From assembly GCA_023397675.1 (NCBI GenBank), contig JAEWTV010000056.1, positions 20,693-84,692 on the forward strand: a DNA stretch of 64,000 nucleotides. Direction: 5' to 3'. The notes below the pieces were generated by a model. The model ran no database searches, had not been told where the DNA came from, and worked only from the letters and a program-made list of their open reading frames with translations. Each line of letters begins with the position of its first letter. Within the stretch, counting starts at the first letter, position 1. The position numbers and the translations under genes are program-made. This stretch comes from Bacillota bacterium (GTDB taxonomy: Bacteria > Bacillota > Clostridia > Acetivibrionales > JANLFN01). Below, piece by piece: positions 52,581 through 60,425 of the stretch.

Positions 52581-53234
52581 TTAATCTCTTGTATCCCATG
52601 TTTTACTTGTATATATATTAAAATCTTTTTGGTTAATTCGAACAGATTTATTGTCCAGCCATATTACTGTAGGTTTTTCACCCCAATGACCACGATATAA
52701 TATTTTTATATCCTTTTTCATAATCCCAAAGTATAACCTTTCAAGGTTAATAATTGTATCCCCGCCCAAAGCACCTTGATCAACATCAATTGTGACCGTC
52801 CTATATATTCCATTCGGTGAGTATTTTTGATCAATTATGTTTTTAGCACCAAAGTCAGATAAGCATATACCGAATATCCCAATAATTATTAATAACCAAT
52901 ATATTAAAACGCCTATCATTCGCACTTCCGCCTTGATTCCTTTAACGAAAAATAAGGGCAAAACTGAAATCATAGTTATAACTTTAAAGGGTATCCCGGT
53001 TAATAGAAGAATAAAGGGTAAAAAAATTAATGCAATTGAAATTACATCTTTCTCTTTACTATTGTAAAAAGAAATCATGGCTAAAATTAAAATAATGAAA
53101 TAAATGATTGTTAAAACATTATTCACTGTAGAATCTATAATTTTGAAACTTAATACATTCAATATAAATGTTATAATAATAATAGCAATATAAGCAACAA
53201 TTCCAATTCTATTGATAAAAGATATAACTTTCAA
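52581..53234 (-). CDS. membrane protein, possible DUF5412 end
   Basis: 217 residues. About five hydrophobic segments in the first 130 residues, then an extracytoplasmic or cytoplasmic domain with SPNGIYRTVTIDVDQGALGG and VIWLDNKSVRIN. That C-terminal pattern resembles DUF5412, an uncharacterised domain, from memory. Function unknown. AGGTGG precedes the start. Confidence 0.6.
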   Translation of the reverse strand: MKVISFINRIGIVAYIAIIIITFILNVLSFKIIDSTVNNVLTIIYFIILILAMISFYNSKEKDVISIALIFLPFILLLTGIPFKVITMISVLPLFFVKGIKAEVRMIGVLIYWLLIIIGIFGICLSDFGAKNIIDQKYSPNGIYRTVTIDVDQGALGGDTIINLERLYFGIMKKDIKILYRGHWGEKPTVIWLDNKSVRINQKDFNIYTSKTWDTRD

Positions 53235-53377
53235 AAAACCACCTGTTCATATCGATAATTTTGGATATTCTTAATTCAAGTTATAACATTTGAAACTATA
53301 TTTTGGACTCTATATGTTGTTAATTTGTTCCTTTTTTATTTTATCGTATTATTTAACATTATTATTTAATTAAATTA

Positions 53378-54394
53378 CTAATACCTTACCAGGCTTGCCC
53401 CTAGGAAAAAGCCTGAGCCAAAGCCAAGTATGATACCTAAATCATTATGCTCCTTTGTATACAAGCCGTCCCCTGACAAGGCGTAAAGCTTGTTCAGAGC
53501 TATCGGAACACTGGCGCAGGACACATTTCCATGGTCTCTATAGGATTGCATAGAAGGATACATTTGGGTTTCCGTAAGATTAAAAAGTCTTTTAACACCT
53601 TCCAAAATCTTTTTTCCGCCTGAATGTATGACCCAGTGCTTAACATCTGATATTTCAATATTATTTTCGTTTAATAAATTTCTTACAAGTTCATATATAT
53701 GAGGTGAGATATTTTCAAGAAGCATATCATCCAGGTATACAATATCATTTTTCATTGTCATGCTATTACTAAAGGAAGTTGCAATCTTTACATCAATGAC
53801 CTCCTGTTTGTCTTTGCCCAAACTTGCATCCCTGGTCACAATTGCGGCTGATGCACCATCTCCGAATAAAGTCAATCCCATTAATACACTGTCATTGTCC
53901 GGATCAATATTTTTATCATATAATTGCGTCTGGGCTTCACAACAAATAACTAAAACATTGTTTATACTATCATCCATTAATAAACGTTTGGATAAATTTA
54001 TTGCTCCAATAAAAGCACCGCAGCCTAAACCAAAAAGCGGATAATTTTGTATTTCTTTTTTAAAATCAAATCTTTCAAACAGCCTGCTGCTAAGTCCTGG
54101 CAGCTGTTCATCATTTGAGTTATAACACGCTATCACACAATCAATGTCCTTTGCATCAATGTTGTTTTTAGCGAACAGTTCGCTGACCGCTCCGTAACAA
54201 ATATCCGACATACTCTCATTTAAGGTTTTGTTATAGAAATTATATAGCGAGTACTTTTTATTTATTTCACTTCTTTTAAATAGAACCCTTAATTTTCTGG
54301 AGTCTTCAAGCCCTAGTATTCTCATCATGCTCTCATCATTAAAAATTTGTGATTTGGGGAAACATGTTTCAGGTTTTAGTAAAAAAGTCCTCAA
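53378..54394 (-). CDS. type III polyketide synthase / KAS III-like enzyme
   Basis: 338 residues with a thiolase fold. The catalytic triad of the chalcone synthase family is present: Cys 125 (FGLGCGAF), His 257 (WVIHSGGKKIL, matching the WAIHPGG motif) and Asn 290 (HGNVSCASVP). The intervening LTLFGDGASAAIV is also typical. Such enzymes condense acyl-CoA with malonyl-CoA, yielding pyrones or resorcinols. There is no methyltransferase, acyl carrier protein or fatty-acid gene beside it, so it is orphaned. The start is TTG with AAAGGATG ten bases upstream. Chain slightly shorter than the usual 350-390. Confidence 0.82.
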   Translation of the reverse strand: MRTFLLKPETCFPKSQIFNDESMMRILGLEDSRKLRVLFKRSEINKKYSLYNFYNKTLNESMSDICYGAVSELFAKNNIDAKDIDCVIACYNSNDEQLPGLSSRLFERFDFKKEIQNYPLFGLGCGAFIGAINLSKRLLMDDSINNVLVICCEAQTQLYDKNIDPDNDSVLMGLTLFGDGASAAIVTRDASLGKDKQEVIDVKIATSFSNSMTMKNDIVYLDDMLLENISPHIYELVRNLLNENNIEISDVKHWVIHSGGKKILEGVKRLFNLTETQMYPSMQSYRDHGNVSCASVPIALNKLYALSGDGLYTKEHNDLGIILGFGSGFFLGASLVRY

Positions 54395-54519
54395 CTTTTA
54401 ACCCATCCTTTCGTAACGTAATTTAAAATTGAACATCAAAAAGACCAAAATCAGTATACATATTGTACTTCTTTTGGTTAATTTTGGCAATTACTATATT
54501 TATTTTTATGGCATAAAAA

Positions 54520-54540
54520 AAGAGGGTTGCTCACCCTCTT
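54520..54540 (-). terminator. hairpin terminator between tRNA-Gln and the PKS gene
   Basis: AAGAGGGT (54520-54527) pairs perfectly with ACCCTCTT (54533-54540); on the minus strand eight Ts follow. It is a second stop after the tRNA terminator at 54584-54614. Confidence 0.75.
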
Positions 54541-54583
54541 GATTATTAGCTGTACCCGGTCAATTGTTTATTAAAAAGTACAA

Positions 54584-54614
54584 AAAAGCCTTGAGATATA
54601 ATCTCAAGGCTTTT
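54584..54614 (-). terminator. terminator of tRNA-Gln
   Basis: AAAAGCCTTGAGAT (54584-54597) pairs perfectly with ATCTCAAGGCTTTT (54601-54614), loop ATA, and TTTTTTG follows on the minus strand. It shares its first base with the tRNA CCA end. Confidence 0.9.
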
Positions 54615-54687
54615 GGCTGCCGGAGAAGGATTTGAACCCTCACAGAATGATCCAGAGTCATTAGTGCTACCGTTACACTATCCGGCA
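54614..54687 (-). tRNA. tRNA-Gln (anticodon CUG)
   Basis: 74 nt including encoded CCA. Acceptor TGCCGGA pairs with TCCGGCA, with the U1-A72 pair typical of tRNA-Gln. The anticodon arm AATGA-CTCTGGA-TCATT gives CTG, and the T loop is GTTCAAATC. Confidence 0.95.
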
Positions 54688-54798
54688 ACGATTGCGACAA
54701 AAAGTATTATAGCATGGTTCAAAATTCATTGCAAGAGGTTTTCACATAAAATCACAATGTTTAGTTTATCAATTACTGGTATTTTAGAAATATTGCAC

Positions 54799-54850
54799 TT
54801 GACACTTTTTAATACTATGTTATATACTGTAAGTAAACTATCAGTTTACT
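54799..54850 (+). promoter_or_regulatory. promoter and operator of the TetR-ApbE operon
   Basis: TTGACA (54799-54804) and TATACT (54823-54828) are 18 bases apart. Just after the -10 lies a perfect operator-like inverted repeat AGTAAACT-ATC-AGTTTACT (54832-54850), over the expected transcription start. A TetR-family protein encoded immediately downstream would bind it and repress itself and the operon. Confidence 0.7.
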
Positions 54851-54883
54851 TTAGTATAATATTAGTTTATAGGAGTTCACGCC

Positions 54884-55531
54884 GTGGGAATAAATGAACG
54901 TAATCAGAAAATGCTTGAAATTAAAAAGAACGAAATAATCGATGGAATGGGAAAAGCCCTTAAGACAAAAAACTATGAAAGCCTTACTATTGAGGATGTT
55001 GCAAGGGAAGCCGAATACAGCAAAAAAACAATATACTCCTATTTTAAAAGTAAAGACCAGATATATCTGGAGCTTTTAATTAAGAAATTTGAGGTAATGA
55101 ATGGAGTATTTGAAAACGCGGTAAGGAATTCAAGTACAAACGGAATTGATAAGTTAAAGGTAGTCGGAGACGCTTATTATGGCTTTGCAAAGGATTATCC
55201 CGAATACGTGCAGGCAATTATAAATTATGATACAAATAGTGGCCTGCAGGATTCCAACACAAGTGAAACCTTAAAGAAATTCAACAGCGTAACTGAGAAA
55301 TCCTTGTTAATTTTAGTGAAGACAATAGAGGAATGCATTTATGAAGGTGTTATTAAAAAAGAGGTTGATCCTGTAAGCACAGCAATTATGCTATGGTCAT
55401 CTATGAACGGACTTATCATGCTTGAAATAAAAAAAGGTGATTATATATATAAAGAATATGGCAGGAATATCAAGGACATCTTTGATTACAGCTTTGGTCT
55501 GTTATTGAAAGCTCTTATTAAAGATTCTTAG
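54884..55531 (+). CDS. TetR/AcrR-family regulator
   Basis: 215 residues from GTG 54884 with AGGAG eight bases upstream. The N-terminal HTH is clear: LTIEDVAREAEYSKKTIYSYFKSKDQIYLEL. The C-terminal ligand domain is helical (about 60-215), with no conserved signature for a particular effector. It precedes apbE by 13 bases and heads the flavin operon, so redox or flavin state, or an antimicrobial, may be its signal. The palindrome at 54832-54850 is the likely binding site. Confidence 0.9.
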   Translation: MGINERNQKMLEIKKNEIIDGMGKALKTKNYESLTIEDVAREAEYSKKTIYSYFKSKDQIYLELLIKKFEVMNGVFENAVRNSSTNGIDKLKVVGDAYYGFAKDYPEYVQAIINYDTNSGLQDSNTSETLKKFNSVTEKSLLILVKTIEECIYEGVIKKEVDPVSTAIMLWSSMNGLIMLEIKKGDYIYKEYGRNIKDIFDYSFGLLLKALIKDS

Positions 55532-55544
55532 AAAGGTTAAAACT

Positions 55545-56513
55545 ATGAAAAACTCGTATTATGAAAATATAAGCTTTGGTATGGGTACAGTTATCGAGCA
55601 GAAGATTTCAGCTCAAGACAAAGAAGTAAGTGAAAAAATCTTCAGTAGGGCATCGGAACAAATAAAACATCTGGAAGGTTTGATGAGTTATTTTATTCCG
55701 GACAGTATCATAGGCCGTTTGAATTCATCAAATTCAGAACCGGTTAAGCTTGATGAAAATGTATATAAGGTTCTTAAAGCAGCATGCAGATATTATGAAC
55801 TAAGCCATGGGGCTTTCGATATAACAGTAGCTCCTCTGTCTTCGATGTGGCGTAACACTATTGCCAATAAAACTATTACATCCGAATCAACAGTTCACAA
55901 TCTAAATTATAAGGTATCCGGTGAAGGCTTAAAGATTGATGAATTCAATATGACTGCCTCACTAAAGCAGGGGCAATCAATTGATCTTGGGGGTATAGCA
56001 AAAGGCTATACTGCAGACGAGCTTATAAAACTTTACAAGGAACTCAGAGTAAACTCAGCTTTTATAAATCTTGGGGGAAATGTTAAAACACTTGGTACAA
56101 AATTAAACGGTGATCCCTGGATGATTGGTCTTCAGGACCCGAGAAGCAAACGCGGTGACTTTATTGCAGCCATTGAATGCTGTGATATGTCAATAGTTAC
56201 CTCTGGAGACTATGAAAAATACTTTTTGGAAGACAACAAAAGGTATCATCACATCATTGACCCAAGAACCGGTTATCCCTCAGATTCAGGCATAATCAGT
56301 GCTACCGTTGTATCAAATTCATCTATGGAAGCAGATGCACTTTCAACTGCGGTTTTTGTTTCAGGCCTTGATTATGGCATGGAGCTTATTTATAAAATGA
56401 ATGTTAATGGGGTAATTATTACAAAAGATAAAAAAGTCTATGTTTCCAAGGGGTTATCTTCTTTATTTCATATTCAAAGCAATAACAAACCCTATAGTTA
56501 TTATTATTTTTAA
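55545..56513 (+). CDS. apbE: FAD:protein FMN transferase
   Basis: 322 residues. Transfers FMN from FAD to a Thr or Ser of a partner protein through a phosphodiester bond. Motifs: LDLGGIAKGYTADELI near residue 145, INLGGNVKTLG, and the catalytic or metal end HIIDPRTGYPSDSG. No lipobox or signal peptide is obvious, so it probably acts in the cytoplasm, unlike most ApbE lipoproteins. The FMN-binding protein two genes downstream is the likely substrate. GAAAGG precedes the start. Confidence 0.92.
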   Translation: MKNSYYENISFGMGTVIEQKISAQDKEVSEKIFSRASEQIKHLEGLMSYFIPDSIIGRLNSSNSEPVKLDENVYKVLKAACRYYELSHGAFDITVAPLSSMWRNTIANKTITSESTVHNLNYKVSGEGLKIDEFNMTASLKQGQSIDLGGIAKGYTADELIKLYKELRVNSAFINLGGNVKTLGTKLNGDPWMIGLQDPRSKRGDFIAAIECCDMSIVTSGDYEKYFLEDNKRYHHIIDPRTGYPSDSGIISATVVSNSSMEADALSTAVFVSGLDYGMELIYKMNVNGVIITKDKKVYVSKGLSSLFHIQSNNKPYSYYYF

Positions 56514-56527
56514 AATGGTGATACAAA

Positions 56528-56890
56528 ATGTTTATTACTATTGTAACAGGAATTATCAGTACATTTCTGATTGTTTTCTCACTACTGTACCCTTTGCTCA
56601 AGAAACAAAAACTCTGTATTAAGCTTAAAAAGCTTAAATTTCACTGCATTTCGGGATATTTATCTTTATTGATGATCCTGGTGCATATTGATTTCAATTT
56701 TAATTTCTATTTAACCTCAGGCTACTTAAGCCTTGTGGCACTTACTGCCGCAATTGTTTCCGGGATCATCAAAAAGTACATAATGAAAAACAGAATTGTG
56801 TACACTGTTCATTTATTGTCCATAACAGCACTTGCTGCATCAATTATATATCACATAGTTGTTAATACCATAAAAATATTATTTATGTAA
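56528..56890 (+). CDS. four-helix membrane protein with two His pairs (cytochrome b-like)
   Basis: 120 residues with four hydrophobic helices (about 3-22, 38-56, 62-82, 92-113). Helix 2 has His 39 and His 53, helix 4 has His 95 and His 109; each pair is 14 residues apart. That spacing is the classic bis-His ligation of b-type haems in ferric-reductase-like and cytochrome b561-like proteins. So it may carry electrons across the membrane through two haems. A TetR-apbE start and FMN-binding protein on each side support this. It is shorter than ferric-reductase family proteins; no match to a named family by memory. Confidence 0.7.
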   Translation: MFITIVTGIISTFLIVFSLLYPLLKKQKLCIKLKKLKFHCISGYLSLLMILVHIDFNFNFYLTSGYLSLVALTAAIVSGIIKKYIMKNRIVYTVHLLSITALAASIIYHIVVNTIKILFM

Positions 56891-56906
56891 AGTGAGGTAA
56901 AAGAAA

Positions 56907-57347
56907 ATGTCAGAAATTAAAGAAAACAAAAGTATAAAGAAAGGAAAGAAAAAAAGAATGATTATAGCAGCAATATCTATTGTAGTTATTATCGGGATTG
57001 TATTTGGAACAAGGTATTTCCTTCAGCTGCGCGAGTATAAAAAACGTATAGCTGATATATCAATAACCGATGCTGATTTGAGTAAAATACCCAATGGCTC
57101 ATATAAAGGTTCATACGATGCAATTATGGTCGCTGCAACAGTAAATGTAGATGTAAAGGATCACAAAATTACAAATATCACCCTTATAAATCATAAAAAT
57201 GACAAAGGTAATAAAGCAGAAAAGATAGTAATGGATATCCAAAATGCCCAGTCCCTCAAGGTCGATACTGTTTCAGGTGCCACCAACAGTAGCAAGGTCA
57301 TTCTAAAAGCAGTACAAAATGCACTCGACTTATCACAAAAAAATTAA
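56907..57347 (+). CDS. FMN-binding domain protein, likely flavinylated
   Basis: 146 residues. A basic N-terminus and one membrane helix (about 17-38) anchor an extracytoplasmic FMN_bind domain. SGATNSS at 123-129 matches the SGATxS/T site where ApbE attaches FMN to the Thr. The rest is short, with IPNGSYKGSYDAIMVAATV opening the domain. It comes 16 bases after the diheme membrane protein, so together they form a short chain: haems in the membrane, FMN outside. Predicted to receive or donate electrons at the outer face. Confidence 0.88.
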   Translation: MSEIKENKSIKKGKKKRMIIAAISIVVIIGIVFGTRYFLQLREYKKRIADISITDADLSKIPNGSYKGSYDAIMVAATVNVDVKDHKITNITLINHKNDKGNKAEKIVMDIQNAQSLKVDTVSGATNSSKVILKAVQNALDLSQKN

Positions 57348-57384
57348 AAACAAAGCAGGATAATCTATTTTGTCATCAATCTAT

Positions 57385-57412
57385 AATCACCTTAATAAAG
57401 GTGATTTTTTTT
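57385..57412 (+). terminator. terminator of the flavin operon
   Basis: AATCACCTT (57385-57393) pairs perfectly with AAGGTGATT (57398-57406), followed by TTTTTT. Confidence 0.85.
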
Positions 57413-57432
57413 AGGTTGAACCCTTCATTTTA

Positions 57433-57603
57433 TCAGCCTTTATTTACTTTTACACCTACATAGCAATCAGCTATTAATTCATCCAATTCCTTACTCAGCT
57501 TAAGTGCTTCATTGGTTTTTAAACGGCTTTCATCCTTCAAAAGATCGTCAAGTTTTTGTCTTAGTACTTCCAGTTTTTCAATTTTTTTCTTCTCAAACCT
57601 CAT
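57433..57603 (-). CDS. Spo0E-like aspartyl-phosphate phosphatase
   Basis: 56 residues from ATG 57603 (MRFEKKKIEKLEVL), with GGGAG six bases upstream; a longer frame starts inside unrelated sequence. The Spo0E signature LSKELDELI (SxELD) near the C-terminus is complete, with a preceding helix KLDDLLKDESRLKTNEA. Such proteins dephosphorylate Spo0A and delay sporulation. Supports a spore-forming host. A 12-base palindrome lies 20 bases upstream of the start. Confidence 0.8.
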   Translation of the reverse strand: MRFEKKKIEKLEVLRQKLDDLLKDESRLKTNEALKLSKELDELIADCYVGVKVNKG

Positions 57604-57622
57604 AATAACTCCCAAGTAAAGT

Positions 57623-57634
57623 GCGTATATACGC
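57623..57634. promoter_or_regulatory. 12-bp palindrome upstream of the Spo0E-like gene
   Basis: GCGTATATACGC is a perfect palindrome, 20 bases before the start codon. It may be an operator. Confidence 0.35.
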
Positions 57635-57639
57635 AAAAC

Positions 57640-57675
57640 AACAAAGCCTTAGAATAACTTTATTAAGGCTTTGTT
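57640..57675 (-). terminator. terminator downstream of xylA
   Basis: AACAAAGCCTTA (57640-57651) pairs perfectly with TAAGGCTTTGTT (57664-57675). The minus-strand tail is TTGTTTTG. It is about 190 bases after the xylA stop, so a nearer one may exist. Confidence 0.65.
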
Positions 57676-57862
57676 GTGCTTATCATACATTAAAACCGGT
57701 AATTGGATTTACTGGCTAGTATACTATAGATGTATCTTTTTTACTTCCAATACAAGTTAAGAGATAAGTCAACTTCACAAACCCAAAAATTAATAATCAA
57801 TAGTATATATAATGTTACAGAAAATATCAATAGATTTAATTGACTTATCTAAAAACTATTTT

Positions 57863-59179
57863 CTATTTAAATAAATAGCTGTTGAAAATTGATTCAAGCA
57901 TTTCCTGTCTGCCGGAGCTGTTAGTTACATCACTGTGTTCCAATGCATATTTTTCAAGTTCCTTGAATCCTACCTTACCGTCTACGATATCTTTACCTAT
58001 ACCGCTGTTATAGCTTGAATATCTTTCATCAATGAACTTATCAATCTTACCATCGGTAATCATTTTGTCCGCAACAATCAATCCCTTTGCAAAGGCATCC
58101 ATACCTGCAATATGTGCAAGGAACAGATCATCCGGCTTAAAGGAGCCTCTTCTTACCTTTGAGTCAAAGTTCAAACCACCTGTAGTAAAGCCGCCTGCTT
58201 TAAGTATTTCATACATTGCAAGTGATGTGTCGTAAATGTTTGTCGGGAATTGGTCAGTATCCCAGCCAAGAAGTACATCACCCTGGTTTGCATCAACACT
58301 TCCAAAGAATCCGTTCACTCTTGCAGCTCTCAATTCGTGTTGGAATGTATGTCCTGCCAAAGTTGCGTGATTAGCTTCAATGTTCATCTTGAAATACTTA
58401 TCAAGATTGTAGCTCTTTAGGAAGCCAATAACAGTTGCAGTATCAAAATCATACTGATGTTTTGTAGGTTCCTTTGGTTTAGGTTCTATGAGGAATTGGC
58501 CTTTAAATCCTATTTCTTTTGCATAATTTACAGCCATTTGCATGAAACGTCCCATGTTATCAAGTTCAAGTTTCATATTTGTATTAAGGAGTGTTTCATA
58601 GCCTTCTCTGCCACCCCAGAATACATAGTTCTGACCACCGAGTTCGTAAGTTACTTCCATAGCTTTCTTAACCTGTGCTGCAGCAAATGCAAACACATCA
58701 GCATTCGGGGATGTTGATGCACCATGTACAAATCTTGGATTTCCAAATGCATTGGTTGTTCCCCACAAAAGCTTTGTATCACTTGACTTCATATGTTCTT
58801 TGATGTAACTGACAATCTCATCAAGATTCTTGTTTGTTTCTGCCAGTGTACTTCCTTCAGGTGCTATATCTCTGTCATGGAAACAGAAGAAAGGAACGCC
58901 AAGTTTTTCAAAAAGTTCAAACGCTGCTTCAACCTTTTTCTTTGCAAGAGCCATAGCATCACTTGTTCCGTCCCATGGCCTTTGAGCTGTTCCAACACCA
59001 AATGGATCTGCTCCATTTGCAGCGAAGGTATGCCAGTATGCAACAGAAAATCTTAAGTGTTCTTTCATTGTTTTGCCTGCTATAACTTGATCAGGGTTAT
59101 AAAACTTGTAAGCTAACGGATTATCGGAGTCCTTTCCTTCATAGTTGATTTTTGAGATGCCCTTGAAATATTCAGTCAT
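57863..59179 (-). CDS. xylA: xylose isomerase
   Basis: Converts D-xylose to D-xylulose. 438 residues from ATG 59179 (MTEYFKGISKI), with GGGTGG upstream; the ATG nine bases earlier abuts that site. Catalytic FCFHDRDIAPEG and metal-binding motifs VFWGGREGYE and EPKPKEPTKHQYDFD are all present. It is the last gene of xylB-xylR-xylA, 30 bases after xylR. Length and sequence are standard for clostridial class II xylose isomerases. Confidence 0.97.
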   Translation of the reverse strand: MTEYFKGISKINYEGKDSDNPLAYKFYNPDQVIAGKTMKEHLRFSVAYWHTFAANGADPFGVGTAQRPWDGTSDAMALAKKKVEAAFELFEKLGVPFFCFHDRDIAPEGSTLAETNKNLDEIVSYIKEHMKSSDTKLLWGTTNAFGNPRFVHGASTSPNADVFAFAAAQVKKAMEVTYELGGQNYVFWGGREGYETLLNTNMKLELDNMGRFMQMAVNYAKEIGFKGQFLIEPKPKEPTKHQYDFDTATVIGFLKSYNLDKYFKMNIEANHATLAGHTFQHELRAARVNGFFGSVDANQGDVLLGWDTDQFPTNIYDTSLAMYEILKAGGFTTGGLNFDSKVRRGSFKPDDLFLAHIAGMDAFAKGLIVADKMITDGKIDKFIDERYSSYNSGIGKDIVDGKVGFKELEKYALEHSDVTNSSGRQEMLESIFNSYLFK

Positions 59180-59208
59180 TTCAATCATCCACCCTTTCTG
59201 ATAAATTA

Positions 59209-60411
59209 TTAGTTATATTTAAACAAGGCTTTTAATGGAATAATTGCTGCCCCCATAGCAGAAGCTTTTTCTCCTATCTCGGAAGCTACGATTTCAACCC
59301 TTGAAGCCGGTGTTCCTAATGCCTTACAGGATACAACACCCTTAATGGTATCAATAGCCATGTCGGCATACTTTAAAAACTCCTTACCAAGTACTATTTT
59401 TGAGGGATTAATTGTATTAACAATATTTGAAACTGCTATACCCATATATCTTGCTGCTTCAATGATAACGGCCCTTGCAGCCTCATCTCCTGATGCTGCT
59501 GCCTCAACAACATCTGAAATTGTCATTTCATCAGCGTTTTCAAGGCTATTCAGTGTTGATACAGTACCCTGTTTAACCAGACGTTTGGCTTTATCAACGA
59601 TGCTTTTGGAAGATGCTACAGTTTCAAGGCAGCCATAACTGCCACACCCACATTTCGGACCATTTTCATCAACAAGTATATGTCCGACTTCACCAGCAGT
59701 GCCGCTAGCTCCCCTATACAGCCGTCCACCGGTATATATACCTGCTCCTATACCTGATTTAACATTTATACATACAAAATTCTCTTCATGTTGGCATTGT
59801 CCAAGCCAATTTTCACATATAGCCGACGCCATTGCTTCATTTTCAACAAAAACAGGCACTTCCTTAAAACGAGTAAGAGCAGAATATACATTGGAATTCT
59901 CCCACCCTAGATTGGGAGCAAGTACAATATCATGGGTCTTAATATCAACAAGACCCGGTATTGAAAACCCTATTCCAAGAAGTTGTGAATAATCTTTTAA
60001 GTAATTATCCAACATTTTGGTTGCAGCATCCTCAGCCCTTTTAATAACACCTGCGAAATCTGTTTGGACAGGCATTTTAATAACTTTTTCGCATACAGTT
60101 ATCCCGGTTATATCCAAAAGCACAAGATTTATAAAGTCATAATCTATATCAATCCCAATAGAATAGAACGAATCTGGTTTTAACTCAAGGAGAACTGGCC
60201 TTCTGCCGCCCTTTGATTCACCAATTCCGGTTTCATAAATGTAGCCTTTTTCTATCAGTCCAGCTGTGATAGCACCTGTTGCAGTTGCCGACAAACCGGT
60301 AAGCTTTGAAAGCTCAGCTTTAGACAATGCTTTATTTATTCTGATTAAATCCAAAATAATAGATTCGTTGTATTCTTTTAAAAATTTGTTGTTACCCGTT
60401 CTTTTAGACAT
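59209..60411 (-). CDS. xylR: ROK-family xylose repressor
   Basis: 400 residues. N-terminal HTH (SKAELSKLTGLSATATGAITAG) is followed by a ROK domain with zinc site CGCGSYGCLE and the sugar-binding frame GIGFSIPGLVD, VENEAMASAICE. ROK XylR proteins repress xyl genes and are released by xylose. It lies between xylB and xylA and would regulate its own operon. No classical operator is recognised by eye; the region upstream of xylB is AT-rich and unclear. Confidence 0.93.
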   Translation of the reverse strand: MSKRTGNNKFLKEYNESIILDLIRINKALSKAELSKLTGLSATATGAITAGLIEKGYIYETGIGESKGGRRPVLLELKPDSFYSIGIDIDYDFINLVLLDITGITVCEKVIKMPVQTDFAGVIKRAEDAATKMLDNYLKDYSQLLGIGFSIPGLVDIKTHDIVLAPNLGWENSNVYSALTRFKEVPVFVENEAMASAICENWLGQCQHEENFVCINVKSGIGAGIYTGGRLYRGASGTAGEVGHILVDENGPKCGCGSYGCLETVASSKSIVDKAKRLVKQGTVSTLNSLENADEMTISDVVEAAASGDEAARAVIIEAARYMGIAVSNIVNTINPSKIVLGKEFLKYADMAIDTIKGVVSCKALGTPASRVEIVASEIGEKASAMGAAIIPLKALFKYN

Positions 60412-60425
60412 TGATGACCCCTGGG

